Assembly (NCBI RefSeq): GCF_937873765.1
Contig: NZ_CALMZC010000051.1
Span: 1 to 64,000, forward strand
Source: an uncultured Thiothrix sp.
GTDB taxonomy: Bacteria; Pseudomonadota; Gammaproteobacteria; Thiotrichales; Thiotrichaceae
Direction: 5' to 3'
Length of the DNA stretch: 64,000 bases
The notes beneath the pieces are model-generated. The model was not told the origin of the DNA. It did no database searches and was given only the letters and a program-made list of their open reading frames with translations. Below, in pieces: positions 17,515 to 27,634 of this stretch. Within the stretch, counting starts at the first letter, position 1. Every line of letters starts with the position of its first letter. The position numbers and the translations under genes are program-made.

Positions 17515-18717
17515 ATGAAAAAGGTTTTATTAGCAAGCGCAATTGCCCTGAGCCTAGCACTAACCAATGCTCAAGCTGAAGGCATTTCCGATGATAAAGT
17601 AAAAATCGGTGTCTTGGCCGATATGGGCGGCACTTATGCGGATGTCTGCGGTAAAGGTTGTGTGGCTGCTGTGGAAATGGCGGTGGCTGATTTTGGTGGC
17701 AAGGTTTTAGATAAAACCATTGAAGTGGTGTCAGCCGATGACCAAAACAAGCCAGACGTTGGCTCAGCCATCGTGCGTGAGTGGCTGGATAAAGACAAAG
17801 TTGATGCAGTTGGCGGGATTGTCGCGTCTTCAGTCGGTTTAGCTGCCGCTAAAGTCACTAATGAAGCAAAAAAACCTTTATTAATTTCAACGGCAGGTAG
17901 TACTGCATTCACAACCAAACAATGCTCACCCTACAACGCGCACTGGACTTATGACGTGGTTGCTTTAGCGAATGGCACGGTGAAGCCTTTGGTCGCAGCC
18001 GGTAAGAAAAAGTGGTTCTTTATCACGGCAGACTATGAATTCGGTCATGCTTTGGAAAAAGTATCAACCGGCGTTATTGAAAAGAATGGTGGCCAAGTAG
18101 TCGGTAGCGTGAAAGTGCCTTTAGGGACGACAGATTATTCTTCGTATATTCTCCAAGCGCAGTCTTCTGGGGCTGACGCAGTGGCTTTAGCCAATGCCGG
18201 TAAAGACTTTGTGAACTCTTTAAAGGGTGCTAGTGAGTTTGGTTTAAGCAAACAAGCTACCATGGTTGGTTTGTTAGTGTTCTCCTCAGATGTACAAGCC
18301 TTGGATCCTGCGTTGATTGCAGATATGCGTTTGACCACTGGTTTCTATAGTGAAATGGATGACAAAACCAAAGAATGGTCGAAGCGCTTCAAAGAAAAAT
18401 TTGGTAAAACCCCAACGATGGGTCAAGCCGGAGCTTATTCGTCCACCATGGCTTATCTGAATGCGGTCAAAGAAGCTGGTACAGATGAGGGTGAGGCAGT
18501 CATGGCGAAAATGAAGGCAACTAAGCCAGATGATTTCTTTGCACGCAATGCCGAGTTCCGTGCCGATGGGCGCATGGTGCATGACATGTATCAAGTGCGG
18601 GTAAAGAAAGCGGATGAGCGTGCGAATGAAGATGACATTTTTGCTCTAGAGCAAACCTTAGCAGGCAATGATGTTTATCTGCCGATGGACGACGCTTGTA
18701 ATTTCAGCAAAAAATAA
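17515..18717 (+). CDS. livK: Periplasmic substrate-binding protein, LivK type
   Basis: A 400-residue solute receptor of the periplasmic binding protein type 1 family. The signal peptide MKKVLLASAIALSLALTNAQA is cleaved before EG; mature DKVKIGVLADMGGTYADVCG is the usual opening strand and ligand loop. The start is ATG 17515 with GAGG upstream; an upstream frame to 17497 only adds residues before the signal peptide. The ligand cannot be named from sequence, but neighbours point to a carboxylic or branched-chain acid that becomes a CoA thioester. Confidence 0.9.
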   Translation: MKKVLLASAIALSLALTNAQAEGISDDKVKIGVLADMGGTYADVCGKGCVAAVEMAVADFGGKVLDKTIEVVSADDQNKPDVGSAIVREWLDKDKVDAVGGIVASSVGLAAAKVTNEAKKPLLISTAGSTAFTTKQCSPYNAHWTYDVVALANGTVKPLVAAGKKKWFFITADYEFGHALEKVSTGVIEKNGGQVVGSVKVPLGTTDYSSYILQAQSSGADAVALANAGKDFVNSLKGASEFGLSKQATMVGLLVFSSDVQALDPALIADMRLTTGFYSEMDDKTKEWSKRFKEKFGKTPTMGQAGAYSSTMAYLNAVKEAGTDEGEAVMAKMKATKPDDFFARNAEFRADGRMVHDMYQVRVKKADERANEDDIFALEQTLAGNDVYLPMDDACNFSKK

Positions 18718-18729
18718 CCCCAAGTGTAT

Positions 18730-18770
18730 AGCCCTAGCAGTGAGTCTCTCCTCCTAAATCTGCTAGGGCT
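18730..18770 (+). other. Intercistronic hairpin between livK and livH
   Basis: A perfect 11-bp stem (AGCCCTAGCAG 18730-18740 with CTGCTAGGGCT 18760-18770) with a 19-nt loop, 12 nt after the livK stop and without a U tract. In binding-protein operons such hairpins protect the upstream mRNA and keep receptor levels above permease levels. It may also act as a partial terminator. Confidence 0.75.
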
Positions 18771-18788
18771 CATACCATCAGCAGAGTA

Positions 18789-19682
18789 GTGTTTATGGAT
18801 ACAGTTTTCGGTATCAATCCGGTCGCTTTGTTTGGGCAATTGCTGGTTGGGCTGATCAACGGCTCATTTTATGCACTGCTCAGTCTAGGACTTGCGATTA
18901 TTTTTGGTCTTTTACGCATTATCAATTTTGCTCAAGGCGCCTTGTATATGATGGGCGCGTTCTTCGCTTGGTTGGGTTTAGAGTATTTAGGGATTAATTA
19001 TTGGTGGGCTTTGCTGATTGTGCCACCTGTGGTGGGTTTAATCGGTATTCTAATTGAGCGCTTTTTAATTCGCCCGATTGCCCATGAAGATCATTTGTAT
19101 AGCTTGTTGCTTACCTTCGGGGTAGCGTTAGTTTTACAGGGTGTGTTCAATCATCTCTTTGGCTCTTCTGGTAAGCCTTATTCTATCCCCGAGTCCTTAC
19201 AGGGTGTCGTCAATTTAGGTTTTATGTACCTGCCGATTTATCGCGGTTGGATTATTGTCATTTCATTATTAGTCTGTTTCGGGACTTGGTGGGCGATTGA
19301 GAAAACTAAATTAGGCGCTTATTTGCGAGCAGGTACTGAGAATGCGCGTCTTTTACAAGCTTTCGGGATTAATGTGCCGTTGATGGTGACCTTGACCTTC
19401 GGTTTTGGTGTGGCTTTAGCAGGTCTAGCGGGTGTTTTAGCTGCACCTATTTATTCAGTCAGCCCCGATATGGGGGCCAATATCTTAATCGTAGTCTTTG
19501 CAATCGTGGTCATCGGTGGAATGGGCTCGATTGGTGGGGCAATCCTTACTGGTATTGGCATGGGAGTGATTGAAGGTTTAACCAAATACTTTTACCCCGA
19601 GGCTTCCAATACGATTATTTTTATGGTGATGGTCGTGGTCTTATTAATTAAGCCTGCTGGCTTGTTTGGAAAGGAGGCTTAA
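18789..19682 (+). CDS. livH: ABC transporter permease LivH
   Basis: Integral membrane permease of 297 residues with about eight hydrophobic segments and the LivH motifs LLSLGLAIIFGLLRIINFAQG near the N-terminus and a GMGSIGGAI loop near the C-terminus that docks the ATPases. The start is either GTG 18789 or ATG 18795. It pairs with livM, 3 nt downstream, to form the channel. Confidence 0.92.
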   Translation: MFMDTVFGINPVALFGQLLVGLINGSFYALLSLGLAIIFGLLRIINFAQGALYMMGAFFAWLGLEYLGINYWWALLIVPPVVGLIGILIERFLIRPIAHEDHLYSLLLTFGVALVLQGVFNHLFGSSGKPYSIPESLQGVVNLGFMYLPIYRGWIIVISLLVCFGTWWAIEKTKLGAYLRAGTENARLLQAFGINVPLMVTLTFGFGVALAGLAGVLAAPIYSVSPDMGANILIVVFAIVVIGGMGSIGGAILTGIGMGVIEGLTKYFYPEASNTIIFMVMVVVLLIKPAGLFGKEA

Positions 19683-19685
19683 ATC

Positions 19686-20618
19686 ATGGAAATGCTGAAA
19701 TCGAATAAGTTCAATATCGTTTTGCTAGCTTTAGCCTTAGTGATTCCCTTAGCTGTTTACCCTGTGTTTTTAATGAAGGTCTTATGTTTTGGGTTATTTG
19801 CTGCAGCCTTTAATTTAATGTTGGGTTTTGTGGGGATGTTGTCCTTTGGACATGCAGCTTTTTTAGCTATGGGGGGGTATGTCACTGGCTATTTAATGTC
19901 AAACGCAGGCTTAACCCCTGAAATTGGTATTCTTTGTGGGACTTTTGCCTCAGCAGTTTTGGGGTATTTATTTGGCAATTTGTCAGTTAAGCGTGAAGGC
20001 ATTTATTTTGCAATGGTGACTTTAGCTTTATCACAATTACTATTCTTCTTTTTCCTACAAGCACCGTTTACTGAGGGTGAGAATGGCTTACAGGGGATTC
20101 CTCGCGGTCATTTATTTGGTTTGATTGATTTGAATCATAATCTATCGATGTATTATTTTGTACTTGCAGTGTTCTTATTAGGTTTTTGGTTAATCTATCG
20201 AACTATTCATTCACCCTTTGGGCAAGTACTAAAAGCCATTCGTGAAAATGAACCACGGGCTATTTCGCTTGGCTATAATGTACGTCAGTATAAATTAATG
20301 GCCTTTGTGATCTCAGCCGCCTTGTCGGGTTTGGCCGGATCGACTAAAGCCTTAGTATTTCAATTGGAATCTCTGACCGATGCACACTGGCATATGTCCG
20401 GTGAAGTGGTACTGATGACCCTAGTGGGCGGGATGGGCACGATCTTTGGACCCTTGGTAGGTGCTGCAGTGGTAGTTGGGATTGAAAACTTTTTTTCAGG
20501 CGGGGAATTAGGGACTTATATTCATATCATTATGGGCTTGATTTTCATCGTCTGTGTCTTGGCTTTCAGAAGTGGTATCGTGGGTGAGTTTAATAAATTC
20601 GTAAAGAATAACTTTTAA
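19686..20618 (+). CDS. livM: ABC transporter permease LivM
   Basis: Second permease, 310 residues. It shows the LivM motifs LGFVGMLSFGHAAFLAMGGY and GGMGTIFGPLVGA, and about nine hydrophobic segments. It follows livH by 3 nt and precedes the acyl-CoA ligase by 22 nt, so import and CoA activation are probably co-transcribed. Confidence 0.92.
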   Translation: MEMLKSNKFNIVLLALALVIPLAVYPVFLMKVLCFGLFAAAFNLMLGFVGMLSFGHAAFLAMGGYVTGYLMSNAGLTPEIGILCGTFASAVLGYLFGNLSVKREGIYFAMVTLALSQLLFFFFLQAPFTEGENGLQGIPRGHLFGLIDLNHNLSMYYFVLAVFLLGFWLIYRTIHSPFGQVLKAIRENEPRAISLGYNVRQYKLMAFVISAALSGLAGSTKALVFQLESLTDAHWHMSGEVVLMTLVGGMGTIFGPLVGAAVVVGIENFFSGGELGTYIHIIMGLIFIVCVLAFRSGIVGEFNKFVKNNF

Positions 20619-20640
20619 TCGGACAGGAGGAGTCTGAGCG

Positions 20641-22272
20641 ATGTCTGATCGGAATATTTATGAACAAGGTTTGGATCAAGTAGCCGCCAATTATGAGCCG
20701 TTGAGCCCCTTAACCTTCCTAGAGCGTGCAGCTTCAGTACACCCGAATAAAACCGCTGTCGTGCATGGTGCTGTACGGCGTACTTGGGCTGAAACTTATA
20801 AGCGTTGTCGGCAATTAGCCAGTGCTTTACAGCAAAAAGGCATTAGTGTGGGTGATACCGTCTCCATTATGTGCCCGAATTTGCCTGAGCATTTTGAAGC
20901 ACATTTCGGCGTGCCCATGGCCGGTGCAGTGCTCAATTCTATCAATACGCGCTTAGATGCTCCCGCTGTAGCTTTCATTCTTGAGCATGGCGAAGCCAAG
21001 ATTTTGATTACTGAACGTGAAATGGCACCGATTGTGAAAGAGGCACTCAAATTAGTCGCTCATCCACCTTTCGTGATTGATATTGACGATCCATCCTTTG
21101 TCGGTGGCGAGTTGTTGGGGGCGATTAATTATGAAGATTTCATTGCACAAGGTGATCCTGCGTTTGCATGGCAGAGCCCCGAGAATGAATGGAATGCGAT
21201 TACTTTAAATTACACCTCAGGTACAACGGGCAATCCTAAAGGTGTGGTTTATCACCATCGTGGAGCTTATTTAAATGCAGTCAGCAATGCGCTTTCATGG
21301 GGAATGCCTAGTCGTTCGGTGTATTTGTGGACGCTGCCGATGTTCCATTGCAACGGGTGGTGTTTCCCGTGGACAGTGGCAGCAGTCACTGGGGTGAACG
21401 TGTGCTTGCGGCATGTACGGGCAGATAAAATTGTTGAATTAATTAAGCAGGAAAAAGTGGATCATTTCTGCGGTGCGCCAATTGTATTAAGCATGATCAG
21501 TGGCTTACCAGCTGAGCAAAAAGCAGGGATTGACCATGCTGTTAAAGTCATGACAGCCGGTGCTCCACCGCCCGCCGCAGTGATTCAAAGCATGGAAGAA
21601 ATGGGTTTTGATGTGATCCATGTGTATGGCCTCACCGAAACCTATGGCCCTTGTGTGGTTTCTGAGTGGAATGATGAGTGGGACAATCGTAGTATTGAGG
21701 AAAAAGCACGTTTAAAAGCGCGGCAAGGTGTGCGTGCACCAATGCAAGAAGGCTTGATGGTGGCTGATGCTGAAACCCTAGAGCCAGTGCCTAAAGACGG
21801 TGAAACCCTAGGTGAAGTTTTCATGCGTGGTAATATTGTCATGAAAGGTTATCTGAAAAATCCACCGACGACAGAAGAGTCCTTTGCGGGTGGCTGGTTC
21901 CATTCCGGTGATTTAGCAGTTTGGCATGCGGATGGGTATATTGAGATCAAGGATCGCTCCAAGGATATTATTATTTCAGGAGGCGAAAATATTTCTTCTA
22001 TTGAAGTAGAAGACGTTTTATATAAGCATCCCAAGATTCAAGATGTAGCCGTGGTGGCTAAGCATGATGAGAAGTGGGGCGAAGTACCTTGTGCATTTAT
22101 TCGATTGGTCAGTGATGCTGAAATGACTGAGCAAGAGGTTATCGATTATTGCCGCGAAAATATGGCTCGCTTCAAAATCCCGAAGAAAGTTATCTTCGTA
22201 GATTTACCGCGCACCTCGACGGGTAAGGTACAAAAGTTTATCCTCCGAAAGTGGGCTGATGAAGCTAAATAA
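20641..22272 (+). CDS. Acyl-CoA ligase (AMP-forming), DmdB/AlkK-like
   Basis: A 543-residue adenylate-forming enzyme that activates a carboxylic acid with ATP and CoA. It carries the AMP-binding loop LNYTSGTTGNPKGVVY, the motif VYGLTETYGP, the GWFHSGDLA and DRSKDIIISGGENIS hinge motifs and the C-terminal STGKVQKF with the catalytic Lys. Overall it resembles the DmdB/medium-chain ligase group; exact substrate is unknown. GGAGG precedes ATG 20641. It directly follows the transporter genes. Confidence 0.9.
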   Translation: MSDRNIYEQGLDQVAANYEPLSPLTFLERAASVHPNKTAVVHGAVRRTWAETYKRCRQLASALQQKGISVGDTVSIMCPNLPEHFEAHFGVPMAGAVLNSINTRLDAPAVAFILEHGEAKILITEREMAPIVKEALKLVAHPPFVIDIDDPSFVGGELLGAINYEDFIAQGDPAFAWQSPENEWNAITLNYTSGTTGNPKGVVYHHRGAYLNAVSNALSWGMPSRSVYLWTLPMFHCNGWCFPWTVAAVTGVNVCLRHVRADKIVELIKQEKVDHFCGAPIVLSMISGLPAEQKAGIDHAVKVMTAGAPPPAAVIQSMEEMGFDVIHVYGLTETYGPCVVSEWNDEWDNRSIEEKARLKARQGVRAPMQEGLMVADAETLEPVPKDGETLGEVFMRGNIVMKGYLKNPPTTEESFAGGWFHSGDLAVWHADGYIEIKDRSKDIIISGGENISSIEVEDVLYKHPKIQDVAVVAKHDEKWGEVPCAFIRLVSDAEMTEQEVIDYCRENMARFKIPKKVIFVDLPRTSTGKVQKFILRKWADEAK

Positions 22273-22400
22273 ATCGCTCCCAACAGACAATGTCTCTAAA
22301 GAGAGGGTCTCGGCTTTGTTGCGGCAAGAGAGAGGTTGCAACAAATTGCCAGCTTAGTCAGTTCGCTTTGAAGGTCAATTAAATTTAAAGGTTAGCTAAG

Positions 22401-23153
22401 ATGAAGATATTGGTAGCAGTCAAACGCGTCATTGATTACAGCGTCAAAGTACGCGTGAAAGCAGACAACAGTAATGTTGATCTGACGAATGTAAAAATGT
22501 CGCTCAACCCGTTTTGCGAAATCGCTGTGGAAGAAGCATTGCGTTTGCGTGAAGCAGGTAAGGCTACCGAAATTGTTGTGGTCTCTATAGGGCCTAAAGC
22601 GGCACAAGATCAAATCCGTACAGCCCTCGCGATGGGTGCTGATCGTGGGATTTTCATTGATGCTGGCGATACTGATCTCAATTCGCTCAGTATTGCTAAG
22701 CTGTTGGCTAAAGTGGTGCAAGCTGAGCAACCCGGTTTAGTACTCTTAGGTAAACAAGCGATTGATTCCGACAATAACCAAACCGGTCAAATGCTGGCTG
22801 CCCTCTGTGCTTATCCACAAGCGACTTTTGCCTCTAAGGTAGTTGTCGATGGTGATACGGCTACGGTCACGCGTGAAATTGATGGTGGTTTGCAAACTTT
22901 GCAATTAACCCTGCCTGCAGTAGTAACGGCTGACTTACGTTTAAATGAACCACGCTATGTCAAACTTCCTGACATTATGAAAGCGAAGAAAAAGCCTTTA
23001 GCGGTGACTAGCCCATCTGAAATGGGTGTGAATGTGGCTAATACTATCACTTTAGTTCGCGTAGATGCGCCAGCCGAGCGTAGTGCAGGGATTAAGGTCG
23101 ACAGTGTTGATGCGTTAATCGATGCACTGAAAAACAAAGCTAAAGTCATTTAA
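22401..23153 (+). CDS. etfB: Electron transfer flavoprotein beta subunit
   Basis: A 250-residue Etf[20 protein letters not shown] opening, the [14 protein letters not shown] segment and the [10 protein letters not shown] region that helps hold AMP and FAD. With EtfA it carries electrons from acyl-CoA dehydrogenases to ETF-quinone oxidoreductase. It overlaps the region ahead of etfA, whose ATG lies 18 nt past the etfB stop. Confidence 0.96.
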   Translation: MKILVAVKRVIDYSVKVRVKADNSNVDLTNVKMSLNPFCEIAVEEALRLREAGKATEIVVVSIGPKAAQDQIRTALAMGADRGIFIDAGDTDLNSLSIAKLLAKVVQAEQPGLVLLGKQAIDSDNNQTGQMLAALCAYPQATFASKVVVDGDTATVTREIDGGLQTLQLTLPAVVTADLRLNEPRYVKLPDIMKAKKKPLAVTSPSEMGVNVANTITLVRVDAPAERSAGIKVDSVDALIDALKNKAKVI

Positions 23154-23170
23154 TGGAGAGGAGCGACAGC

Positions 23171-24100
23171 ATGAGTAATTTAGTTATTGCCGAACACGAC
23201 AACCAAAATTTAAAAGCGTCTACTCTCAATGCCATCACTGCTGCGAGCAAAATCGGCGGTGATATTGATGTCCTAGTCGTTGGTAGCAATTGCCAAGCGG
23301 TAGCACAAGCCGTGGCTGCGGTTGCTGGCGTGTCTAAAGTACGGGTGGCTGATAATGCCGCTTATGCGCATCAGTTAGCCGAAAATACCGCGCAATTGGT
23401 GGCTAGCCTAGCCCCCGCTTATACGCATCTATTAGCCCCTGCCACCCCAGCAGGAAAGAACTTAATGCCACGGGTAGCAGCTCTGCTCGATGTCAATCAA
23501 CTCACCGATATTATGGCTGTGGTTAGCCCAGATACTTTCAAGCGCCCTATTTACGCAGGTAATGCGATTGCCACAGTGCAAAGTAGCGACAAGATTAAAG
23601 TGATGTCCGTGCGGATCACCGCCTTTGATGCAGCCGCCACAACTGGCGGTAGTGCTGCGATTGAAGCTGTGAACGACGTTTTTACGGCAGATAAAACTAA
23701 GTTCATCGGTGAGGAAGTGGCGAAATCGGATCGCCCTGAATTGACCTCAGCGAAGATTGTTGTCTCTGGTGGTCGTGGCGTTGGTTCTGCAGATAATTTT
23801 AAAATTATCTATGCCTTAGCGGATAAATTAGGTGCAGCGGTGGGCGCAAGCCGGGCTGCAGTAGACGCAGGTTTTGTCCCGAATGATATGCAAGTGGGGC
23901 AAACCGGTAAGGTGGTAGCACCTGAGGTGTATATCGCGGTTGGGATCTCTGGAGCGATTCAGCACTTAGCGGGTATGAAGGATTCGAAAGTGATCGTGGC
24001 GATCAATAAAGATCCTGAAGCACCGATTTTCCAAGTGGCAGATTATGGGTTAGTCGCTGATTTATTTGCGGCTGTGCCAGAAATGACTGGCAAACTTTAA
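23171..24100 (+). CDS. etfA: Electron transfer flavoprotein alpha subunit
   Basis: A 309-residue EtfA. The C-terminal FAD domain is clear: [48 protein letters not shown] and the GAIQHLAGM turn. The start is ATG 23171 ([11 protein letters not shown]) with GGAG upstream; extending to 23153 would add six residues that are not part of the fold. Confidence 0.96.
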   Translation: MSNLVIAEHDNQNLKASTLNAITAASKIGGDIDVLVVGSNCQAVAQAVAAVAGVSKVRVADNAAYAHQLAENTAQLVASLAPAYTHLLAPATPAGKNLMPRVAALLDVNQLTDIMAVVSPDTFKRPIYAGNAIATVQSSDKIKVMSVRITAFDAAATTGGSAAIEAVNDVFTADKTKFIGEEVAKSDRPELTSAKIVVSGGRGVGSADNFKIIYALADKLGAAVGASRAAVDAGFVPNDMQVGQTGKVVAPEVYIAVGISGAIQHLAGMKDSKVIVAINKDPEAPIFQVADYGLVADLFAAVPEMTGKL

Positions 24101-24116
24101 GCTTAGGTAGGCACAG

Positions 24117-25781
24117 ATGGATACTACCGAGATTGAACGCGACTCAATGGAGTTTGATGTCGTGATCGTAGGAGCGGGGCCTGCAGGCTTAGCTTCAGCG
24201 TGTCGCTTAATGCAGTTAGCCAAGGAAAATAACCAAGAGCTAACGGTCTGTTTAGTGGAAAAAGGCTCAGAAGTGGGCGCCCATATTCTTTCGGGTGCGG
24301 TCATCGAAAGCCGTGCGATTGAAGAGCTCTTTCCGAATTGGAAAGAGCTGGGTGCTCCCTTAAATGTACCCGTTAAACGTGATGAATTGTATTTACTCAG
24401 AAGTGAAACGGCTTCCGTTAAAATCCCGAATGCTTTCATTCCAGCCACTATGCACAACGAAGGCAATTATGTAGTGAGCCTTGGCAATGTTTGCCGCTGG
24501 TTAGCTGAGCAAGCGGAAGGTTTGGGTGTTGAGGTATTCCCCGGGTTTACTGCCAGCCAACTGCTATTCAATGAAGATGGCAGTGTAGCGGGTATTATCA
24601 CTGGTGATATGGGGGTCGGGGTCGATGGTGAGGCTAAAGACAGCTTCACACCCGGTATGGAGCTGCGTGCGAAATACACGATCTTTGCCGAAGGTTGCCG
24701 TGGTCACTTAGGCAAGCAGTTGTATAGCCAATTCCAACTGGATGCTGACTCCGATGCCCAGCATTATGGCATTGGCATTAAAGAGCTTTGGGATATTGAT
24801 CCGAGTAAGCATGAAGAGGGTTTAGTCATTCATGGTTCGGGTTGGCCTTTAAGTGGTGGTACCAGTGGTGGTTTCTTCCTCTATCACAGTGAAAATAATC
24901 AAGCCGTAGTGGGACTGATTGTCGACCTGAACTATAGCAATCCTTATGTGAGTCCTTTCGATGAGTTCCAGCGCATGAAGCATCATCCGTTGGTTGCTAA
25001 ATATCTCGAAGGTGGCAAACGGGTGGCTTATGGAGCACGGGCGATTGCCAAAGGCGGTTTTAATGCTTTACCCAAAATGCATTTCCCCGGTGGTTTATTG
25101 GTCGGTTGTAATGCGGGCACGCTGAATTTTGCAAAAATCAAAGGCACACATACCGCGATGAAAAGCGGCATGTTAGCGGCTGAAGAGATTTTTGCGGCGC
25201 TTCAAACGGGTGATACGGGTGGCAAAGACTTAACTGGTTATGACGAGCGCTTCCAAAACTCTTGGGTGTATGAAGAGTTAAAAGCGAGTCGCAATTTTGG
25301 TCCTGCTTTGCATAAGTTTGGTTCTTTGCTGGGTGGTGCTTTCAACTTTATCGACCAGAATATTTTTGGTGGTAAGTTGCCAGTGACTCTGCGCGATGAT
25401 CATCCTGATTATGCACAAATGCGCCCAGCCAGTGAATTCTCGCGGATTGATTATCCTAAACCAGATGGCAAGTTGAGCTTCGATAAATTGAGTTCGGTGT
25501 TTTTATCGAATACCAATCATGATGAAGATCAACCTTGCCATTTGCGCTTAACAGATCCCTCGATTCCGATTAGCAAAAACCTGTCTTTATACGATGAACC
25601 GGCACAGCGTTATTGCCCTGCCGGTGTGTATGAAGTGCTAGGTGAAGGTGCGAGTGCTCGCTTCCAAATCAATGCACAGAACTGCGTACACTGCAAAACC
25701 TGTGATATTAAAGACCCAGCACAGAATATCACTTGGGTAACTCCCGAGGGTGGTGGTGGCCCGAACTATCCGAATATGTAG
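24117..25781 (+). CDS. Electron transfer flavoprotein-ubiquinone oxidoreductase
   Basis: A 554-residue inner membrane-associated enzyme that passes electrons from reduced ETF to quinone. It shows the N-terminal FAD motif VVIVGAGPAGLASA, the GAHILSGAVIE segment, and a C-terminal 4Fe-4S site (CPAGVYE, then CVHCKTCDIKDP), ending in GGGGPNYPNM as is typical. It lies 16 nt after etfA, completing an ETF electron-transfer operon. Confidence 0.96.
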   Translation: MDTTEIERDSMEFDVVIVGAGPAGLASACRLMQLAKENNQELTVCLVEKGSEVGAHILSGAVIESRAIEELFPNWKELGAPLNVPVKRDELYLLRSETASVKIPNAFIPATMHNEGNYVVSLGNVCRWLAEQAEGLGVEVFPGFTASQLLFNEDGSVAGIITGDMGVGVDGEAKDSFTPGMELRAKYTIFAEGCRGHLGKQLYSQFQLDADSDAQHYGIGIKELWDIDPSKHEEGLVIHGSGWPLSGGTSGGFFLYHSENNQAVVGLIVDLNYSNPYVSPFDEFQRMKHHPLVAKYLEGGKRVAYGARAIAKGGFNALPKMHFPGGLLVGCNAGTLNFAKIKGTHTAMKSGMLAAEEIFAALQTGDTGGKDLTGYDERFQNSWVYEELKASRNFGPALHKFGSLLGGAFNFIDQNIFGGKLPVTLRDDHPDYAQMRPASEFSRIDYPKPDGKLSFDKLSSVFLSNTNHDEDQPCHLRLTDPSIPISKNLSLYDEPAQRYCPAGVYEVLGEGASARFQINAQNCVHCKTCDIKDPAQNITWVTPEGGGGPNYPNM

Positions 25782-25799
25782 TCGGGTTTAACCAAAGCA

Positions 25800-25823
25800 A
25801 AGTGGCAGTCGTTCCTGCCACTT
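25800..25823 (+). terminator. Hairpin after the ETF operon
   Basis: A perfect 9-bp stem (AAGTGGCAG 25800-25808 with CTGCCACTT 25815-25823) and 6-nt loop, 19 nt after the ETF-quinone oxidoreductase stop. There is no U tract, so it could be a terminator needing Rho or an mRNA-stabilising hairpin. Confidence 0.5.
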
Positions 25824-25972
25824 GAAGCTAGCAAAGTCCTACTCGCCTTGGCCTAGCGGTGGGGTATCAATAGCAAAAATTGAATGTGAGACAGCGGAGG
25901 AGTGAAAAAGCTTAGATAGCGAGCGCATTATCCTTGCGCCCAAAAGCCCAATTTAGCTTGGAGGAGACACTT

Positions 25973-27616
25973 ATGTTAGGCCAAATGATGCAAAGACCCT
26001 TGCTCATCGGTTCTTTATTAGAACATGCAGAGCGTTATCATGGGGCGACCGAAATTATTTCCGTCAATACCCGCGGCGGAAAGACAAGAACACAATGGGC
26101 AAGCGTTGGAAAACGTGCCCGTCAGTTAGCCAGCCAATTAGAAAAAATGGGGATCCAAGTCGGCGAATGTTGCGCCACTTTGGCTTGGAACAATCATCGC
26201 CACTTAGAAATTTATTTTGGAGTTTCCAGCAGCGGGCGGGTTTGCCATACCATCAATCCGCGTCTGTTTCCTGCGCAACTGCAATACATTATTAACCATG
26301 CTCAAGATCAGGTACTGTTTTTCGATAAAACCTTCTTGCCTTTGGTTGCGGGTTTACGTGAGCAATTACCAAGTATCAAAGCCTATGTATTGTTGGATGT
26401 AGCAGATGAGGAAGTGAAAGCGCAACTGCCCAAGGTCTTGTTTTATGAGGAACTGATTGCCGCAGGAGACAGCAGTTATCAGTGGCCGGAGTTGGATGAA
26501 AATGCTGCCTCTAGCTTATGTTATACCTCAGGTACGACCGGTGACCCTAAAGGCGTTTTGTATTCGCATCGCTCCACTGTCTTGCATTCACTCGCAGTGA
26601 GTTTGCCAGATAGTTTAAATATCTCTGCGCGCGATTGTGTGATGCCTGTTGTGCCGATGTTTCATGTGAATGCTTGGGGCATTCCCTATGCCGCCGCACT
26701 AACAGGTGCGAGTTTGATTATGCCGGGGTCTGGTTTAGATGGTGCAAGCTTACTAAAACTCATTGATGAAGAGCAGGTGACAGTGGCTTTAGGTGTTCCC
26801 ACCATTTGGCAAGGCTTGTTAGGCGCGATTGAAAAGTCGGGTTCACAAGTACCCAGCTTGAAGCGCACGGTAGTGGGCGGTGCGGCTTGCCCACCCTCAA
26901 TGATGGCTAAATTCCGTGAGTATGGGGTGGAGACCATTCATGCTTGGGGGATGACTGAGCTAAGTCCGGTTGGGACAGTGAATGCGCTCCTGCATAAGCA
27001 TGAAAGCCTCACTGTTGAAGAACAACATCAACTGCGCTTGAGTCAAGGCCGTCCTGTGTTTGGGATGGAGTTACGCCTAGTGGACGATGAAGGCGAGGTG
27101 CTCGAACACGATGGCAAAACCCAAGGTAATTTGCAGTGTCGTGGGCATTGGGTGGTGGATACTTACTTCCATGTCGAGCATAACGCTTTAGACGATGGGT
27201 GGTTCTCAACCGGGGATGTTGCTACCCTTGATGCCGATGGCTATATGAATATTCGTGATCGCTCGAAAGATATTATCAAGTCGGGTGGTGAATGGATCAG
27301 CACGGTGGAGCTAGAAAATATTGCTCTGGCGCATCCTGATTTAATTGGCGCAGCAGCAATTGCCACCAAACATGAAAAATGGGATGAGCGCCCCTTATTA
27401 ATTGCGGTACGCCGTGAAGGTCATGAAGTGTCCACGGCAGAAGTGCTCGCCTTCTTCGATGGAAAAATAGCGAAGTGGCAAATTCCCGATGATGTCATTT
27501 TCGTGGAAGCATTGCCGCTGAATGGAACCGGTAAATTAATGAAAAATAAGCTTAGAGAGCAGTATGGCGAGTATTTATTGCAAAAAACTGCCGACTCTAA
27601 GCCTAGTAAGATGTGA
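25973..27616 (+). CDS. Acyl-CoA ligase, AlkK/DmdB-like
   Basis: A second adenylate-forming acyl-CoA ligase of 547 residues, with SLCYTSGTTGDPKGVLYSH, HAWGMTELSPVG, GWFSTGDVA, DRSKDIIKSGGEWIS and NGTGKLMKNKLR. The Trp in GGEWIS is common in medium-chain ligases, whereas the first ligase has GGENIS, so the two probably prefer different acids. The start is ATG 25973 with GGAGGA upstream; an upstream frame to 25934 is not needed. Confidence 0.9.
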   Translation: MLGQMMQRPLLIGSLLEHAERYHGATEIISVNTRGGKTRTQWASVGKRARQLASQLEKMGIQVGECCATLAWNNHRHLEIYFGVSSSGRVCHTINPRLFPAQLQYIINHAQDQVLFFDKTFLPLVAGLREQLPSIKAYVLLDVADEEVKAQLPKVLFYEELIAAGDSSYQWPELDENAASSLCYTSGTTGDPKGVLYSHRSTVLHSLAVSLPDSLNISARDCVMPVVPMFHVNAWGIPYAAALTGASLIMPGSGLDGASLLKLIDEEQVTVALGVPTIWQGLLGAIEKSGSQVPSLKRTVVGGAACPPSMMAKFREYGVETIHAWGMTELSPVGTVNALLHKHESLTVEEQHQLRLSQGRPVFGMELRLVDDEGEVLEHDGKTQGNLQCRGHWVVDTYFHVEHNALDDGWFSTGDVATLDADGYMNIRDRSKDIIKSGGEWISTVELENIALAHPDLIGAAAIATKHEKWDERPLLIAVRREGHEVSTAEVLAFFDGKIAKWQIPDDVIFVEALPLNGTGKLMKNKLREQYGEYLLQKTADSKPSKM

Positions 27617-27634
27617 AATCCTAAGGAGTTTGAA

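Noticed and set aside
22315-22345. 8-bp inverted repeat TTTGTTGC/GCAACAAA before etfB
   Set aside because: The 15-nt loop and absence of a U tract make it a weak structure that cannot be assigned.
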